NCBI GenBank assembly: GCA_045600845.1
Contig: JAZRYR010000044.1
Coordinates: 15,031 to 79,030, forward strand
From: RGIG5612 sp045600845
Lineage (GTDB): Bacteria > Bacillota > Clostridia > Lachnospirales > Lachnospiraceae
DNA length: 64,000 bases
Direction: 5' to 3'
The notes under the pieces were generated by a model that was given only the letters and a program-made list of their open reading frames with translations, was not told the DNA's origin and did not search any database. Both the position numbers and the translations under genes were made by a program. Below are positions 18,482 through 27,384 of this stretch, one piece after another. Every line of letters starts with the position of its first letter. Positions within the stretch are counted from its first letter, which is position 1.

Positions 18482-20566
18482 TCAGTCCTCATTATGCACA
18501 ATTTTGTAATAGGTTCTTGCTGTTAAAGTATATATCACCACGTAAATCACCGCAAACGCCACAAAACAAATTCCTGCATACATCACAAAGGTCCATGGAT
18601 TAGAAAGAAGTAATACTTTCAATAATTTCGTCAAAAGTGGAATGGCAAAAATCATATGGACGCCTGCTACAATCAGCGGGATAAAGAAGACCATTAAGGT
18701 CTGCTTTCGGATGGTTGTTTTTACCTCGGCCTTGCTCATACCCACCTTTTCCATAATCTGGAAACGGTCCCGGTCTTCGTAACCTTCGGAAATCTGTTTG
18801 TAATAGATGATCAGCACTGTTGCAAAGAGACAGACTAAGCCAAGCAGAATTCCTAAGAACAATAAGGTTCCGTACATTCCATAAATAGCAGTTCTTGCAT
18901 CCCAAACCGAATCCACCGCCGGAATGCTGTATTCTGCTGCCTCAGGATGATGTTCCCGGATAAATTGTTCAAAAGTTCCTCGCAGTTCTTTCACAAAGTC
19001 CTCACCTACGTCAAATAACTTCTGTCGATTGCCAAAAGATACTACGATTCTATGGCCATAGTTAGAAGCATAGAGACCATACTCCTGCTTCTGTGCCTCA
19101 TATATTTCATTCAGCACTTCTTCATCTGCTACAACCATTCCATAAACATTGACGACGGAAACCATCGGAGTCTTAATTGGAAACCGGTCTGCGACTGCTT
19201 TAATGCGATATGATTTCCCATGAATTTGAATCATCTGATATGGATACTTATCTGTAATGCTGAAGGGACAGATTTCTACTTCATCTTTCTCCAGATGCAG
19301 AGGCTCTCCACCGGATTTCACATAATCCTCTTCTGTAATGAACAGAATATTGGCAAGGCCCGCCAGATTATCGGCAATATTCAAATGCTGATTATCTACT
19401 GTCAGCTTATTTCCATCCATTACATAGGCTACTTCCAAATAGTCCTGGGCTGCATATTCCGTAACAGAAAGGCCGAGATGATCCGCCGCTTGTTTTATGC
19501 GCTCTCTCGCAAACTCCTCTGGTAATTCATGATATGTATAATCTTGATCGTTCTCATATCCCTTTTCAAAAACAGAATATTGATTGGTGATATAGCAATC
19601 ATCTGGATAGTTGGACGCTAAGATATTTTCCGCCCGTGTGTATAAGCTTAAGGTGGTTGACAACATAACAAGCACGCCAGTTGCCAGAATTGCGATGCTG
19701 GCCATACCTACCGCATTCTGCTTCATTCGGTAAAGAAGTCCGGATACTGCCGGCATATGTTTTTTGTTGTAATAATATTTTTTATTTTTCTTAAGACCTT
19801 TCAGCACCCAGATACTTCCAGCGGTTAACAAGAAATACGTTCCGATAATAACTAAAATAATCGCTACAAAAAACAGAAGAAGAGCCTTCAGCGGAGACTC
19901 TGTAGTCAGAGAAATATAATATCCCCCACCTAACGTAAGAATCCCGATAATCAGAATCGGCCACTTTATTTTTGGCTCTTTTTCTCCCACTTTCGTAGCT
20001 TTTAAAAGGTCTACCGGCTTCATCCGTCCAATACTGATCCGGTTGATGAAATAAATCATCAGATCCAGTACCAGAAAAGCCAATCCTGCCGGAAGAATTG
20101 TTTTCAGCGTTATAAAGTAAAAACCGACAATTAATTCGGTACCTAAAAGCCTGCAGACCGCCAGGGAACATAATTTGTAAAAAAGAATTCCAAAGGCAAG
20201 ACCCAGCAAGATGGCGCAGCCATTACTGAAAAGAGATTCGAAAAACAGGACTTTTCCGATATGGCGTTTCTCCATACCCAGAATATTATAAAGGCCAAAT
20301 TCCCGTTTCCTCTGCTTCATCAAAAAACTGTTAGTATAAAACAATAAGATAATAGACAGTAAGCCAATAATGGCAACCCCCATAACCATAAAGGTTGGAA
20401 TATAATCGCCGCCTTTGATTTCATGAAGGCGACCATCCATGGCCAGCGTGAGAATAATATAGAAACTTCCTAACAGCCCCGCTCCCGTTAGAATGTGCGG
20501 AATAAAGAACCGGTAATTCTTTCGGATGTTGCTGAAGGCCATTTTTGCATAAAAGCCTTTTTGCAT
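18482..20566 (-). CDS. bceB: BceB-type ABC transporter permease
   Basis: 694 residues with the BceB layout: one N-terminal helix, a block of three (residues 55-175), further helices to 305, a large extracellular domain of about 200 residues (roughly 305-535), then three C-terminal helices with FtsX-like sequence (GTLLFLGILLGLVCLFATVLIIYYKQISEG). This large external domain binds the peptide antibiotic and passes information to BceS. Its ATG overlaps the stop of bceA in the arrangement TAATG, so translation is coupled. Such transporters remove or free bacitracin-like, lantibiotic or cathelicidin-type peptides from their lipid targets. Which peptide is handled here cannot be told. Confidence 0.9.
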   Translation of the reverse strand: MQKGFYAKMAFSNIRKNYRFFIPHILTGAGLLGSFYIILTLAMDGRLHEIKGGDYIPTFMVMGVAIIGLLSIILLFYTNSFLMKQRKREFGLYNILGMEKRHIGKVLFFESLFSNGCAILLGLAFGILFYKLCSLAVCRLLGTELIVGFYFITLKTILPAGLAFLVLDLMIYFINRISIGRMKPVDLLKATKVGEKEPKIKWPILIIGILTLGGGYYISLTTESPLKALLLFFVAIILVIIGTYFLLTAGSIWVLKGLKKNKKYYYNKKHMPAVSGLLYRMKQNAVGMASIAILATGVLVMLSTTLSLYTRAENILASNYPDDCYITNQYSVFEKGYENDQDYTYHELPEEFARERIKQAADHLGLSVTEYAAQDYLEVAYVMDGNKLTVDNQHLNIADNLAGLANILFITEEDYVKSGGEPLHLEKDEVEICPFSITDKYPYQMIQIHGKSYRIKAVADRFPIKTPMVSVVNVYGMVVADEEVLNEIYEAQKQEYGLYASNYGHRIVVSFGNRQKLFDVGEDFVKELRGTFEQFIREHHPEAAEYSIPAVDSVWDARTAIYGMYGTLLFLGILLGLVCLFATVLIIYYKQISEGYEDRDRFQIMEKVGMSKAEVKTTIRKQTLMVFFIPLIVAGVHMIFAIPLLTKLLKVLLLSNPWTFVMYAGICFVAFAVIYVVIYTLTARTYYKIVHNED

Positions 20567-21327
20567 TATTCGTCACCTCCGGTAAGGAGCATGGTCAGCG
20601 TATCGGATATTTTCTGGTAAAGCTGCTCATCCGTTGAATTTCCCCGATAAATCTGATGGAATACTACGCCATCCCGGATAAACAAAACTCTGCCGGCATG
20701 AGAAGCGGCTTTTACAGAATGAGTTACCATGAGAATGGTCTGACCATCCTGATTAATGCTCTTGAAAATCCGTAACAGTTCATCAGAAGACTTGGAATCT
20801 AAAGCTCCTGTCGGTTCGTCTGCCAGCAATAACTGTGGCTGATTGATCAATGCTCTGGCTGCTGCCACTCTTTGCTTTTGTCCACCGGAAATCTCATATG
20901 GAAATTTATCCAGAATCCCGTAAATTCCCAAAGCCAAAGAAAGAGGCAGAATTCGCTTCTCCATCTCCGCGACCGTTTTTCCGCTTAACACCATAGGAAG
21001 CAGAATATTATCTTTTACGGAAAATGTATCCAGCAGATTAAACTCCTGAAAGACAAAACCTAAATTGTCCCTGCGAAAGGAAGCCAGTTCCTTTTCTTTT
21101 ATTTCTGCGATGTTTTTCCCGCCTAAAAAAATCTGGCCGGAAGTCGGTGTATCCAGAGCTGCAAGAATATTTAAAAGAGTGGTTTTTCCGGAACCGGATT
21201 CACCCATAATCGCAACGTATTCACCAGCCTCTACAGAAAAAGAAACTCCCTTTAAAGCTTCCACCTTGTTCCCGCCAAATCGTGTGGTGTAAGTTTTCTT
21301 CACACCTTTAACTTCTAAAATTGACAT
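20566..21327 (-). CDS. bceA: BceA-type ABC transporter ATP-binding protein
   Basis: 253 residues, typical of the MacB/LolD-like ATPases. Walker A is GESGSGKTT (about residue 40), the Q-loop FVFQEFNLL, the ABC signature ISGGQKQR, Walker B LLLADEPTGALD, and the H-loop MVTHS. It forms the transporter with BceB encoded directly downstream. The ATG at 21327 follows GTAGGAGGAAAAAAG. About 130 bp further upstream are a TATAAT -10 box and a palindrome fitting the BceR-binding consensus, so this is the first gene of the four-gene operon. Confidence 0.92.
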   Translation of the reverse strand: MSILEVKGVKKTYTTRFGGNKVEALKGVSFSVEAGEYVAIMGESGSGKTTLLNILAALDTPTSGQIFLGGKNIAEIKEKELASFRRDNLGFVFQEFNLLDTFSVKDNILLPMVLSGKTVAEMEKRILPLSLALGIYGILDKFPYEISGGQKQRVAAARALINQPQLLLADEPTGALDSKSSDELLRIFKSINQDGQTILMVTHSVKAASHAGRVLFIRDGVVFHQIYRGNSTDEQLYQKISDTLTMLLTGGDE

Positions 21328-21354
21328 CTTTTTTCCTCCTACTAATACCTTTTG

Positions 21355-21425
21355 AGCATGAGGTGCCAGCAGAGCCGGCGTTCGTCTACATGCCTGTTCC
21401 GTTTCACAGAACGATTCCTTATGTC
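21355..21425 (-). repeat. Two-hairpin leader element, copy 1
   Basis: On the minus strand the sequence shows ACGGAACAGGCAT, a GCCGGC-TCT-GCTGGC hairpin-like unit and CACCTCATGC, ending about 30 bp before bceA. The same order (CGGAACAGGCAT, hairpin, CACTTCATGC) is found at 28286-28355 before the double-cupin gene. Similarity in between is moderate. It may be a dispersed element or a leader RNA structure. Confidence 0.5.
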
Positions 21426-21459
21426 TGAAGATATCTCTTTTTCGGTGAATACAACATTG

Positions 21460-21501
21460 ATTATAGTGACATTTTACCCCCCTGTTGTGACATTTTTGTA
21501 A
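21460..21501 (-). promoter_or_regulatory. bceA promoter with BceR-type operator
   Basis: 21488-21501 reads TGACA-TTTT-TGTAA, an exact fit to the BceR-family consensus TNACA-N4-TGTAA as I recall it. On the minus strand a TATAAT -10 box lies at 21460-21465. A second partial site (GTGACATTTTAC, about 21466-21477) abuts the -10 box, so the two GTGACATTTT units are spaced about two helical turns apart. The arrangement suggests BceR-dependent activation. Confidence 0.65.
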
Positions 21502-21590
21502 CCTGGAAATAATCTAGCAAATAATCGGCTATATACTATAGGACAGAAAACGAACGATGGCGACTAAGCTACAGCACTTCACCATTTTCG

Positions 21591-21784
21591 CTCAAGATTT
21601 GCGTTTTCGTTCTAGAACCTTCTCATCTTTTACGTTTCCGTTCCTATTTATGCTCATCTTTTTCGATTTCGTTCTGAATTAGCTGATTTTTTCCATTTTT
21701 CAGAACAGAAACGAAAATCTTGAGAATTTTTAGATACTTTTTCTATAATCGCATTAATTTTAGAACGAAAACGAAAATCTTGAG
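21591..21784. repeat. Phased repeat array B, same family as array A
   Basis: Direct 23-bp copies start at 21591, 21622 and 21653 (31-bp period), beginning CTCA(T/A)(C/G) and ending TTCGTTCT or a close variant. A degenerate copy begins near 21684. Inverted copies start at 21702 (AGAACAGAAACGAAAATCTT) and 21762 (AGAACGAAAACGAAAATCTT). The distance from the third direct copy to the first inverted copy is 49 bp, exactly as in array A. The array fills the gap between the bceA promoter region and the end of the cupin gene at 21891. Confidence 0.9.
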
Positions 21785-21827
21785 CATTTTTAGCAAAAAT
21801 CAGAAATATCCTGGTTTTCAAAACAAA

Positions 21828-21868
21828 ATTAAAAGGCGTGTGAAAATTCTTCCGTTTTTTCACACGCC
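21828..21868 (-). terminator. Rho-independent terminator after the short cupin gene at 21891
   Basis: GGCGTGTGAAAA (21835-21846) pairs with TTTTCACACGCC (21857-21868). On the minus strand a T-rich tract follows. It ends the eight-gene cluster that starts at 28275. Confidence 0.82.
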
Positions 21869-21890
21869 CTTATTAAAAACACAATATTAT

Positions 21891-22391
21891 TTAGTCTTCT
21901 TTCTCTGTTAAATCGGTAGCTTCGCCGGTAGCGGTAGGCTTGTAAGCGTAAGTTGAATTTAAAGAAATTGAGAAATGAAGAACCGGTCTGTCCAGGCTGA
22001 TAATAGAAAGTGGAAGATGCTTCATTCCGCCAGGAATAAAGATAATGGAGCTCTTTGTCAGTCTGTGAAGTTCTCCGTTAATTCCAATTTCGATTTCGGC
22101 ACCCAGATCGTATGGGTCTTCCGGATTAGAACCGATAAATCCGATCATTTCATCGGTGTCATGGCTGTGCTCGTCATGTTTCATCAGTGGACGGCAGTCG
22201 GATGCAGAATGGTACCAAGCCATATTCATCTGGAAAGCACCTGGTACTACGTTTCCATCCATCCAAAGCAGTCTGTTTGCGTATGTTTTATAAAATTCTT
22301 TAAATCCTTCGCTCATTTTTGGGGCCTGAAGAGTCTGTACAATATATTGGCCATATTCGCCCTCTGTGTTCATTACATAATTTTCACTCAT
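21891..22391 (-). CDS. Short cupin-like protein, paralog of the 9.7-kb protein
   Basis: 166 residues. MSENYVMNTEGEYGQYIVQTL at the N-terminus parallels MEENYVMNKEGKYGYLFVQDL of the 9734 protein. The shared core follows: EHSHDTDEMIGFIGSNPEDPYDLG, ELHRLTKSSIIFIPGGMKHLP and a C-terminal ISLNSTYAY. The histidines and Glu of a cupin metal site are kept (HSHDTDE and KHLP). The start at 22391 has an AGAGGAGGAATTC leader; the frame runs further upstream only as an open frame. It is the last gene of the cluster and follows the ferredoxin gene by about 85 bp. Function unknown. Confidence 0.75.
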   Translation of the reverse strand: MSENYVMNTEGEYGQYIVQTLQAPKMSEGFKEFYKTYANRLLWMDGNVVPGAFQMNMAWYHSASDCRPLMKHDEHSHDTDEMIGFIGSNPEDPYDLGAEIEIGINGELHRLTKSSIIFIPGGMKHLPLSIISLDRPVLHFSISLNSTYAYKPTATGEATDLTEKED

Positions 22392-22476
22392 TATGAATTC
22401 CTCCTCTGTTAATATGTTTTTAGAATAACACAATATTTTTTTATTTTCACCTATCCAGGTAATATTTCCGCATATT

Positions 22477-23220
22477 TCAATCGATATGATATCTCGGCTT
22501 TCCAACGCTTGTCTGTCCGTATTCGATTGTCCCTTCTGGGCAATGACAAATGCACGCCATACAATGGGTACAATCCTCTCCCCAAACTGGTTTTCCGTCT
22601 GAAATATGGATATTATTTAATGGACATAATCTTACGCACAATCCACAGCCTTTACATGCTTCGCATACGCGGAAGTCTTTCGCTTTCACGCTAAACCGAT
22701 AAAAGAACGGATTAATGATGGAACTTAAGAACCAGTCTGAAAAAAATCTCTTTTCCGGAGTCGGGAAAGCCGTTCCCTCCGAAATCATCCTTCCCACCTC
22801 ATCAACGACGGGGTTCGCGGCCTCGATAATAACCTTCGCCTGTTCCGGATTCGGAGCATTAAACATGGCAATATAATTTTCCGGCATTATGATTTTCACC
22901 GTACCCATATACTGCAATCCTTTTTGTCTGCACAATTTCTGATTATAATGAGCCGCATTTCCAATACCATCCCCACAGTCCATTACAAACCAGGCTTTCG
23001 CATTGGCATTCAGTTCCGTTTCCTGAATCCATTTCGTAACCAGTTTTGGGATTCGCCATGCATAAGTAGGCACAACAAAAACATACCGGTCATCATCGAC
23101 TTTACTTTTATTGTTGTTTTTTATCCGGTAGTTCAGATTAATAAAATCTTCATTCAGAATATCATCTAACCGGTCCGCAATATATTTACTGTTTCCTGTA
23201 CCTGAAAAATAAATGATCAT
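22477..23220 (-). CDS. EFR1-type flavodoxin-ferredoxin fusion
   Basis: About 247 residues. The N-terminus IIYFSGTGNSKYIADRL is the FMN-phosphate loop of a flavodoxin, followed by VFVVPTYAWRIP and the remainder of the flavodoxin fold to residue 180. The C-terminus has two 4Fe-4S motifs, CKGCGLCVRLCP and CTHCMACICHCP. Such proteins carry electrons in the cytoplasm of anaerobes. The ATG at 23220 lies one base after the stop of the preceding small gene and has no separate ribosome site, so translation is probably coupled; a TTG six codons upstream is possible. A redox partner for a cluster enzyme is plausible but not shown. Confidence 0.85.
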   Translation of the reverse strand: MIIYFSGTGNSKYIADRLDDILNEDFINLNYRIKNNNKSKVDDDRYVFVVPTYAWRIPKLVTKWIQETELNANAKAWFVMDCGDGIGNAAHYNQKLCRQKGLQYMGTVKIIMPENYIAMFNAPNPEQAKVIIEAANPVVDEVGRMISEGTAFPTPEKRFFSDWFLSSIINPFFYRFSVKAKDFRVCEACKGCGLCVRLCPLNNIHISDGKPVWGEDCTHCMACICHCPEGTIEYGQTSVGKPRYHID

Positions 23221-23221
23221 A

Positions 23222-23545
23222 TCAATCGATAAATTCAATTACAACGTTCTGTTCTAAGGCAAGTCCAGCTTCTGCTTCAATCGCTTTTATAATTGCATTC
23301 AGAACCGGACAGCTTCCATGAACAGGAAATCCGTTTTCGTTAATGCTCTCAACCAATGGTCCTTTTCCCGGTTTTGCAAAGCAGATTTCAAACGGATCAA
23401 ATTCTTCGCCGACGGCCGTCATCAAGTCATTAATGGACTTGCATTCTGTTTCTAATTTTACATTTACGCCGCCCTCATCATTTTCTTCAGCAGTAATTAC
23501 TGCTTCTAATTTACATGGTCCTGGAATAACTTTTACTTTTGTCAT
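23222..23545 (-). CDS. Small conserved protein (DUF6951-like)
   Basis: 107 residues, beginning MTKVKVIPGPCKLEAVITAEE and ending AIEAEAGLALEQNVVIEFID. Conserved cysteines are in GPC, TECKS, EICFAK and GSCPV, with the HGSCPVLNAIIKAIE helix typical of a family found in Clostridia and methanogens that I associate with DUF6951 (recalled from memory, moderate certainty). The spaced cysteines suggest metal or cluster binding (inference). The start has an excellent AAAGGAGTAAGAC leader. It is coupled to the flavodoxin-ferredoxin gene with a one-base gap, so a redox role is likely. Confidence 0.7.
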   Translation of the reverse strand: MTKVKVIPGPCKLEAVITAEENDEGGVNVKLETECKSINDLMTAVGEEFDPFEICFAKPGKGPLVESINENGFPVHGSCPVLNAIIKAIEAEAGLALEQNVVIEFID

Positions 23546-23611
23546 TGTCTTACTCCTTTTTCTTCGATATCCGCCCTCCGATTCGAGTGCCGGATCATTT
23601 ATGTTATATTA

Positions 23612-24745
23612 TCATTTTTCAAAAGAAAATGTAAATTTCTGATTATAAGAGGGATATGGATAAATATCCAAAGTTTTCTCCGTATTGCCGTACAATGCAT
23701 GGTACTGGGTCAAGGACGTAAGCTCTTCCCGATGGAAGGCCTGGGTTGTTTCCTCTAAAAGAAGCCTCATGGCTTCTTTATCCATAACCGCGGTGCTTTC
23801 TCCGACCCGATGTTTGTCCAGCCCCTCTGCTATAGTTACAAATCGATCATATCCGTGGCCATAGCCAAAACGATAGATTATTCCCTCCGTTTTCTCTATC
23901 TGCTCTTTTAAAATTCCATTTCGGTAACTGGAATCTGCGTCATCAAATCCTACATAAAAGTTGGTGACCGCATCCGTATAAGTTACCTGAAGTTCCTCAT
24001 AGCGCCATTCCAGAACTGCACTTTTTCCATCATCATCGGATACAAACAAATGATAATCTCTGCCTAAAATATTCGATATATTGTACTCTTCCGCCTTCTT
24101 CACTGCCTCATCTAAGTTAGTGCATTCATCCAGTAAAATCCGCAACAGTTCTTCATACAGAATCTTCTTTTTCCCTTTTACATTTTGTGAAACTGCCGTT
24201 TCTCCTTCTTTTACATCCAAAGCAAGAATGGAAACCGACAGTCCTTTTTCATTTATCCCATCCATACATAAATACGGAAGAAAAGCTAATGGCAGTTTTG
24301 TCACTTTGTTGTCCGACAGGGCACCTTTGTAATATGGTAAGCCCAGATAGGTAATCCATGCCGCATCCGCTACATTAATCGATCGATACTTTCCTTTTGG
24401 ATTTAATCGTAGGACAACATTAAGTCCAGAAGGCTTCTCTTCCGAATCTGCATGAGACAGGTCGTAATTCCTTCCTGTGAAAACCGTTCCATCCTTCTCT
24501 TTCGCAAGAAAAGCAGAACAGCCGGCATGTTGAATTAACCGGCAAGGAAAGGAAATCAACCCATTATCATAGTCTCCTTCATATTCCGCATAATATAGAT
24601 AGCCTTCTTCATCCAGCTGTTGAAGTTTTTTTATTCTTCCATTCAACATCCAAAGAACGGTTCCTGCAAACAAAAGCAGGGCTGCAAGAATGCAGCCCAA
24701 AATAATTGCGATTATTTTTATTGCTTTATGTTTTTTTCTTTTCAT
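23612..24745 (-). CDS. Membrane-anchored linear-amide C-N hydrolase (Ntn, choloylglycine-hydrolase fold)
   Basis: About 377 residues. A basic start and one N-terminal helix (residues 13-33) anchor the protein, with the catalytic part outside. The family signature is AGCSAFLAKEKDGTVFTGRNYDL, where the Cys should be the nucleophile freed as a new N-terminus, followed by YLCMDGINEKGLSVSILAL and DYHLFVSD. Relatives include penicillin V acylases, bile-salt hydrolases and acyl-lactone or N-acyl-amine hydrolases. The anchored form in Clostridia is uncharacterised as far as I know. Its place between the esterases and redox genes could mean a shared substrate. The start is uncertain: ATG at 24745 has only a weak GGAATGA leader, and a TTG at 24793 is in frame. 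Confidence 0.78.
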   Translation of the reverse strand: MKRKKHKAIKIIAIILGCILAALLLFAGTVLWMLNGRIKKLQQLDEEGYLYYAEYEGDYDNGLISFPCRLIQHAGCSAFLAKEKDGTVFTGRNYDLSHADSEEKPSGLNVVLRLNPKGKYRSINVADAAWITYLGLPYYKGALSDNKVTKLPLAFLPYLCMDGINEKGLSVSILALDVKEGETAVSQNVKGKKKILYEELLRILLDECTNLDEAVKKAEEYNISNILGRDYHLFVSDDDGKSAVLEWRYEELQVTYTDAVTNFYVGFDDADSSYRNGILKEQIEKTEGIIYRFGYGHGYDRFVTIAEGLDKHRVGESTAVMDKEAMRLLLEETTQAFHREELTSLTQYHALYGNTEKTLDIYPYPSYNQKFTFSFEK

Positions 24746-24797
24746 TTCGAAATCATTCCATTTGAGATCTATACAAACGGATTTGCGTTTCAAAAAT

Positions 24798-25604
24798 TTA
24801 ATCTACTAAATCATGTTTCAGTGGAAGTAATTCGTTAAAGGCTTTACGAAGGGTTCTGTCCCAAAGATCCCACTCATGTCCTAATCCAGGAACTTCCTCT
24901 GCATAAACATCGCAGCCCTGTTCTTCCAGGAATTTTACAGAATTACTCTGGCCTAAACGGGCAATGTCTTTTTCCCCCCAGATCATAAAAAATTTCGGAA
25001 GCTGTTTTCCGTCAGCAATGTCCTGCTTCAGAATTTCCATGTTCTCTTCCATCTCGTTCGGTTTATGTGGCGGCATCGGCATACCGGTTTCAAATCTCTT
25101 TCGGTCACCACCAGCAGTCTTCGGTATCGGGAAGAAAGAACCAGCAGACATTGCCAAAACAGCACTGTAGTTTTCCGGATAACGGATTGCTACTTTCTGT
25201 GCGCCGTTGGAACCCATGGATAAACCACCGATAAAGTTATCTTCTCTCTTATCGGAAAGTGGGAAAACGTCACGCATCATTTTCGGAAGTTCATCCCCAA
25301 TATAGGTGCACATTTTCATACCAGGATTCTGGTCATCGGTATTCATGTTGTAGCCCGTTGGCATTACAACTGCCAACATATGGTCGGTAGCATAACGTAC
25401 AACATTGGTATAGTTAATGAAGTCCTGATCATTTCCATTGCCGCCATGAAGAAGCCAGAGTACCTGATACTTTTTACCGGTAGGGAAAATATCATCACGT
25501 TTTCCGGCGGTAATGTCTTCATAAGAATAGAATGGAAGAACTACGGTTACATCAGTTTTGCAGCGAAGTGCAGGAGAATAAATATTACAATTAATTACTG
25601 CCAT
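24798..25604 (-). CDS. Esterase of the EstA/esterase-D family (first of two paralogs)
   Basis: 268 residues with no signal peptide, so cytoplasmic. An alpha/beta-hydrolase with the oxyanion strand VLWLLHGGNGND, nucleophile Ser in IGGLSMGSNGAQ (near residue 125), and the catalytic His in LGHEWDLWD. Relatives are tributyrin esterases, feruloyl/acetyl esterases and S-formylglutathione hydrolases. It shares its C-terminal LPLKHDLV with the next gene, evidence for tandem duplication. The ATG directly abuts the stop of that gene, with a GAAGGAGG leader inside it, so both are translated together. An ester-bound phenolic or acyl compound is a possible substrate (inference). Confidence 0.82.
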   Translation of the reverse strand: MAVINCNIYSPALRCKTDVTVVLPFYSYEDITAGKRDDIFPTGKKYQVLWLLHGGNGNDQDFINYTNVVRYATDHMLAVVMPTGYNMNTDDQNPGMKMCTYIGDELPKMMRDVFPLSDKREDNFIGGLSMGSNGAQKVAIRYPENYSAVLAMSAGSFFPIPKTAGGDRKRFETGMPMPPHKPNEMEENMEILKQDIADGKQLPKFFMIWGEKDIARLGQSNSVKFLEEQGCDVYAEEVPGLGHEWDLWDRTLRKAFNELLPLKHDLVD

Positions 25605-26456
25605 TTAATTTTCCTCCTTCTCATCATTTAAATAAACAAGGTCATGCTTCAGTGGCAGCCAGCTTTCCAGTGCCTTCTTCAGCTGCATATCCCAGAACGG
25701 CCATTCATGACGATAGCCTGGAATCTCCTCGAAGAAATAATCTAAGCCCATTTTATCGTAGAATTTCAATGCCAGCTGAACATCCGGATATACGTAAGTA
25801 TCCGCTGTTCCGCAGGTAAAGAATAATTTTGGAAGACCTTCTTTTCTTGTCTTCAGAGCTTCATAAATCGGAAGCGCCATCTGAACATCTTTCTTTGGTT
25901 CTTCTACCATCGGATAATCGGAAACGTCTTCGTCGTTGATTACCTTGTTCAGGAATTCTCTGGTCCATGCATCTTCTGGACGATGCATACGGATACCGGA
26001 TCCGCTAAGCATCAAAGCTGCACCATAAAGTTCCGGATGAAGAACGGCACATTTCATAGCGCCGCCGGAGCCCATGGAATTACCAGCTACAAAGTTGTCT
26101 TCTCTTCTTGGGGAGAGAGGGAAAATGCTGCGGCACATTCTTACTAATTCTTCTGTAGTGTAAGTAAAGTAATGGCCATTGTTCGGAATGTAGTTATCGG
26201 TGAAGAACGCATCATGGTCTTCCGGAATAACTACGGCGATTTTATTTGCTTCTGCATAGCTGACGATATTGGTGTTATAGATAAAATCCATATAATCATC
26301 AGTGCCACCATGTAACAGCCAAAGTACCTGATACAGACCACCCTCACGGGTTTTCGCCTTAAACGGCCGGTCTACGTCTCCATTCGGAATTATGACACTG
26401 ACTTTTGTATGCAGGCCTAATTCCCTGGATAAAAAATTCACTGTGTAAACAGACAT
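25605..26456 (-). CDS. Esterase of the EstA/esterase-D family (second paralog)
   Basis: 283 residues. VLWLLHGGTDDYMDFIYNTN is nearly identical to the neighbour's VLWLLHGGNGNDQDFINYTN. The nucleophile motif is VAGNSMGSGGA (Asn replaces the Leu of the paralog), the acid is likely in CGTADTYVYPD, and the His is in GYRHEWPFWD. It ends with the shared LPLKHDLV plus an extra acidic tail. Cytoplasmic, without signal peptide. The leader is AAAAGGAGAAGAT. It follows the double-cupin gene by 16 bp, so cupin, cupin, esterase, esterase form one transcription unit. Two diverged copies kept side by side suggest different substrate chain or ring types (inference). Confidence 0.82.
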   Translation of the reverse strand: MSVYTVNFLSRELGLHTKVSVIIPNGDVDRPFKAKTREGGLYQVLWLLHGGTDDYMDFIYNTNIVSYAEANKIAVVIPEDHDAFFTDNYIPNNGHYFTYTTEELVRMCRSIFPLSPRREDNFVAGNSMGSGGAMKCAVLHPELYGAALMLSGSGIRMHRPEDAWTREFLNKVINDEDVSDYPMVEEPKKDVQMALPIYEALKTRKEGLPKLFFTCGTADTYVYPDVQLALKFYDKMGLDYFFEEIPGYRHEWPFWDMQLKKALESWLPLKHDLVYLNDEKEEN

Positions 26457-26472
26457 ATCTTCTCCTTTTCTA

Positions 26473-27369
26473 CTAAGGCTGTTTCAGTTCTACACCGTCG
26501 CCCGGATATTTAATATTTGTAAGTTCCAAAGTCTTTGCTGCATTATAAGAACCAATTGCCTGACCAAAGCTGTGCCAGAAATTCTGATTTTCTACATTTT
26601 CAACTTTAATCGGACAATGTGGAACATATGCCGGGAAGAAGCCTAAAGTCGGCCGGTCAATCGTGAACGGATGTCCACCAACAAAAACGGTATAGTTTCC
26701 TTTTAATTCATATGGATTCCATGCATCCGTTCCATAAAAACCTAACGCTTCCGGATAGCCATGGGCATGTGCATTGCTTACATATAACCAGCCATCGGTT
26801 TTATCAAATCTACGCATTACGCCACTGATTTCCCCTTTCATGGTCTTTCCAGCCAAGCATACTAAAACACAATGCTGGCAAGGATTGTTTCTATGCGGGT
26901 CGTTGATGAATGCCCCATTGTTAAAAAGAATCATTTCATCGATTGTGATTTCCGGTTCCCGAATCCAGTTTGCCTCCGGCGCGCTGATATGCTCCCTGCC
27001 AAAACCAGCAACATAAGAAAATACCGGAGTCTTCACATCATAGATTTCAATTTTTCCATGCGGAACATAAGCCGGAACCTGAATATAACATGGACGGTCC
27101 AGAATAATTTCCTGACCATTAATTTCCATCTTTACAATGGCATCCAGAACGTCGTCATTATTATTGGTACTCATAAAGCAGAACAGCTCATTATATGGCA
27201 GCGCATAAATCTTATCGCAGATCTTACAGTCATGGCGATAGAATGCGCTCTCATAGAAGAAGTCCATAATTGGATTGTCTGCAGAACGGATTAAATCTAC
27301 TTTGGCATCGGCATCCGTGATTGGACGTTCGATTGGATGTAATAAGTATTTTTCAAATATATTCCCCAT
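26473..27369 (-). CDS. Double-cupin protein 1
   Basis: 298 residues made of two related halves. The first half ends in PCYIQVPAYVPHGKIEI, the second has HAHGYPEALGFYGTDAWNPYELKG and LGFFPAYVPHCPIKVENVENQNFWHSFG. The second half carries His/Glu residues suited to a metal (HAHGYPE), while the first half lacks a clear H-x-H pair, so perhaps only one half binds metal. About 60% of positions match the next gene by eye, with the same N-terminal layout (KYLLHPIE, ITDADAKVDL, IRSADNPIMDFFYESAFYRH). Leader AACAGGAGAGATAAT. Function is unknown; a small-ligand oxygenase, isomerase or sensor are options. Confidence 0.78.
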   Translation of the reverse strand: MGNIFEKYLLHPIERPITDADAKVDLIRSADNPIMDFFYESAFYRHDCKICDKIYALPYNELFCFMSTNNNDDVLDAIVKMEINGQEIILDRPCYIQVPAYVPHGKIEIYDVKTPVFSYVAGFGREHISAPEANWIREPEITIDEMILFNNGAFINDPHRNNPCQHCVLVCLAGKTMKGEISGVMRRFDKTDGWLYVSNAHAHGYPEALGFYGTDAWNPYELKGNYTVFVGGHPFTIDRPTLGFFPAYVPHCPIKVENVENQNFWHSFGQAIGSYNAAKTLELTNIKYPGDGVELKQP

Positions 27370-27384
27370 ATTATCTCTCCTGTT

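Noticed and set aside
21654..21863. Minus-strand ORF of 69 codons
   Set aside because: It is a translation of repeat array B, with repeating DFRFRS/C segments and no start signal.
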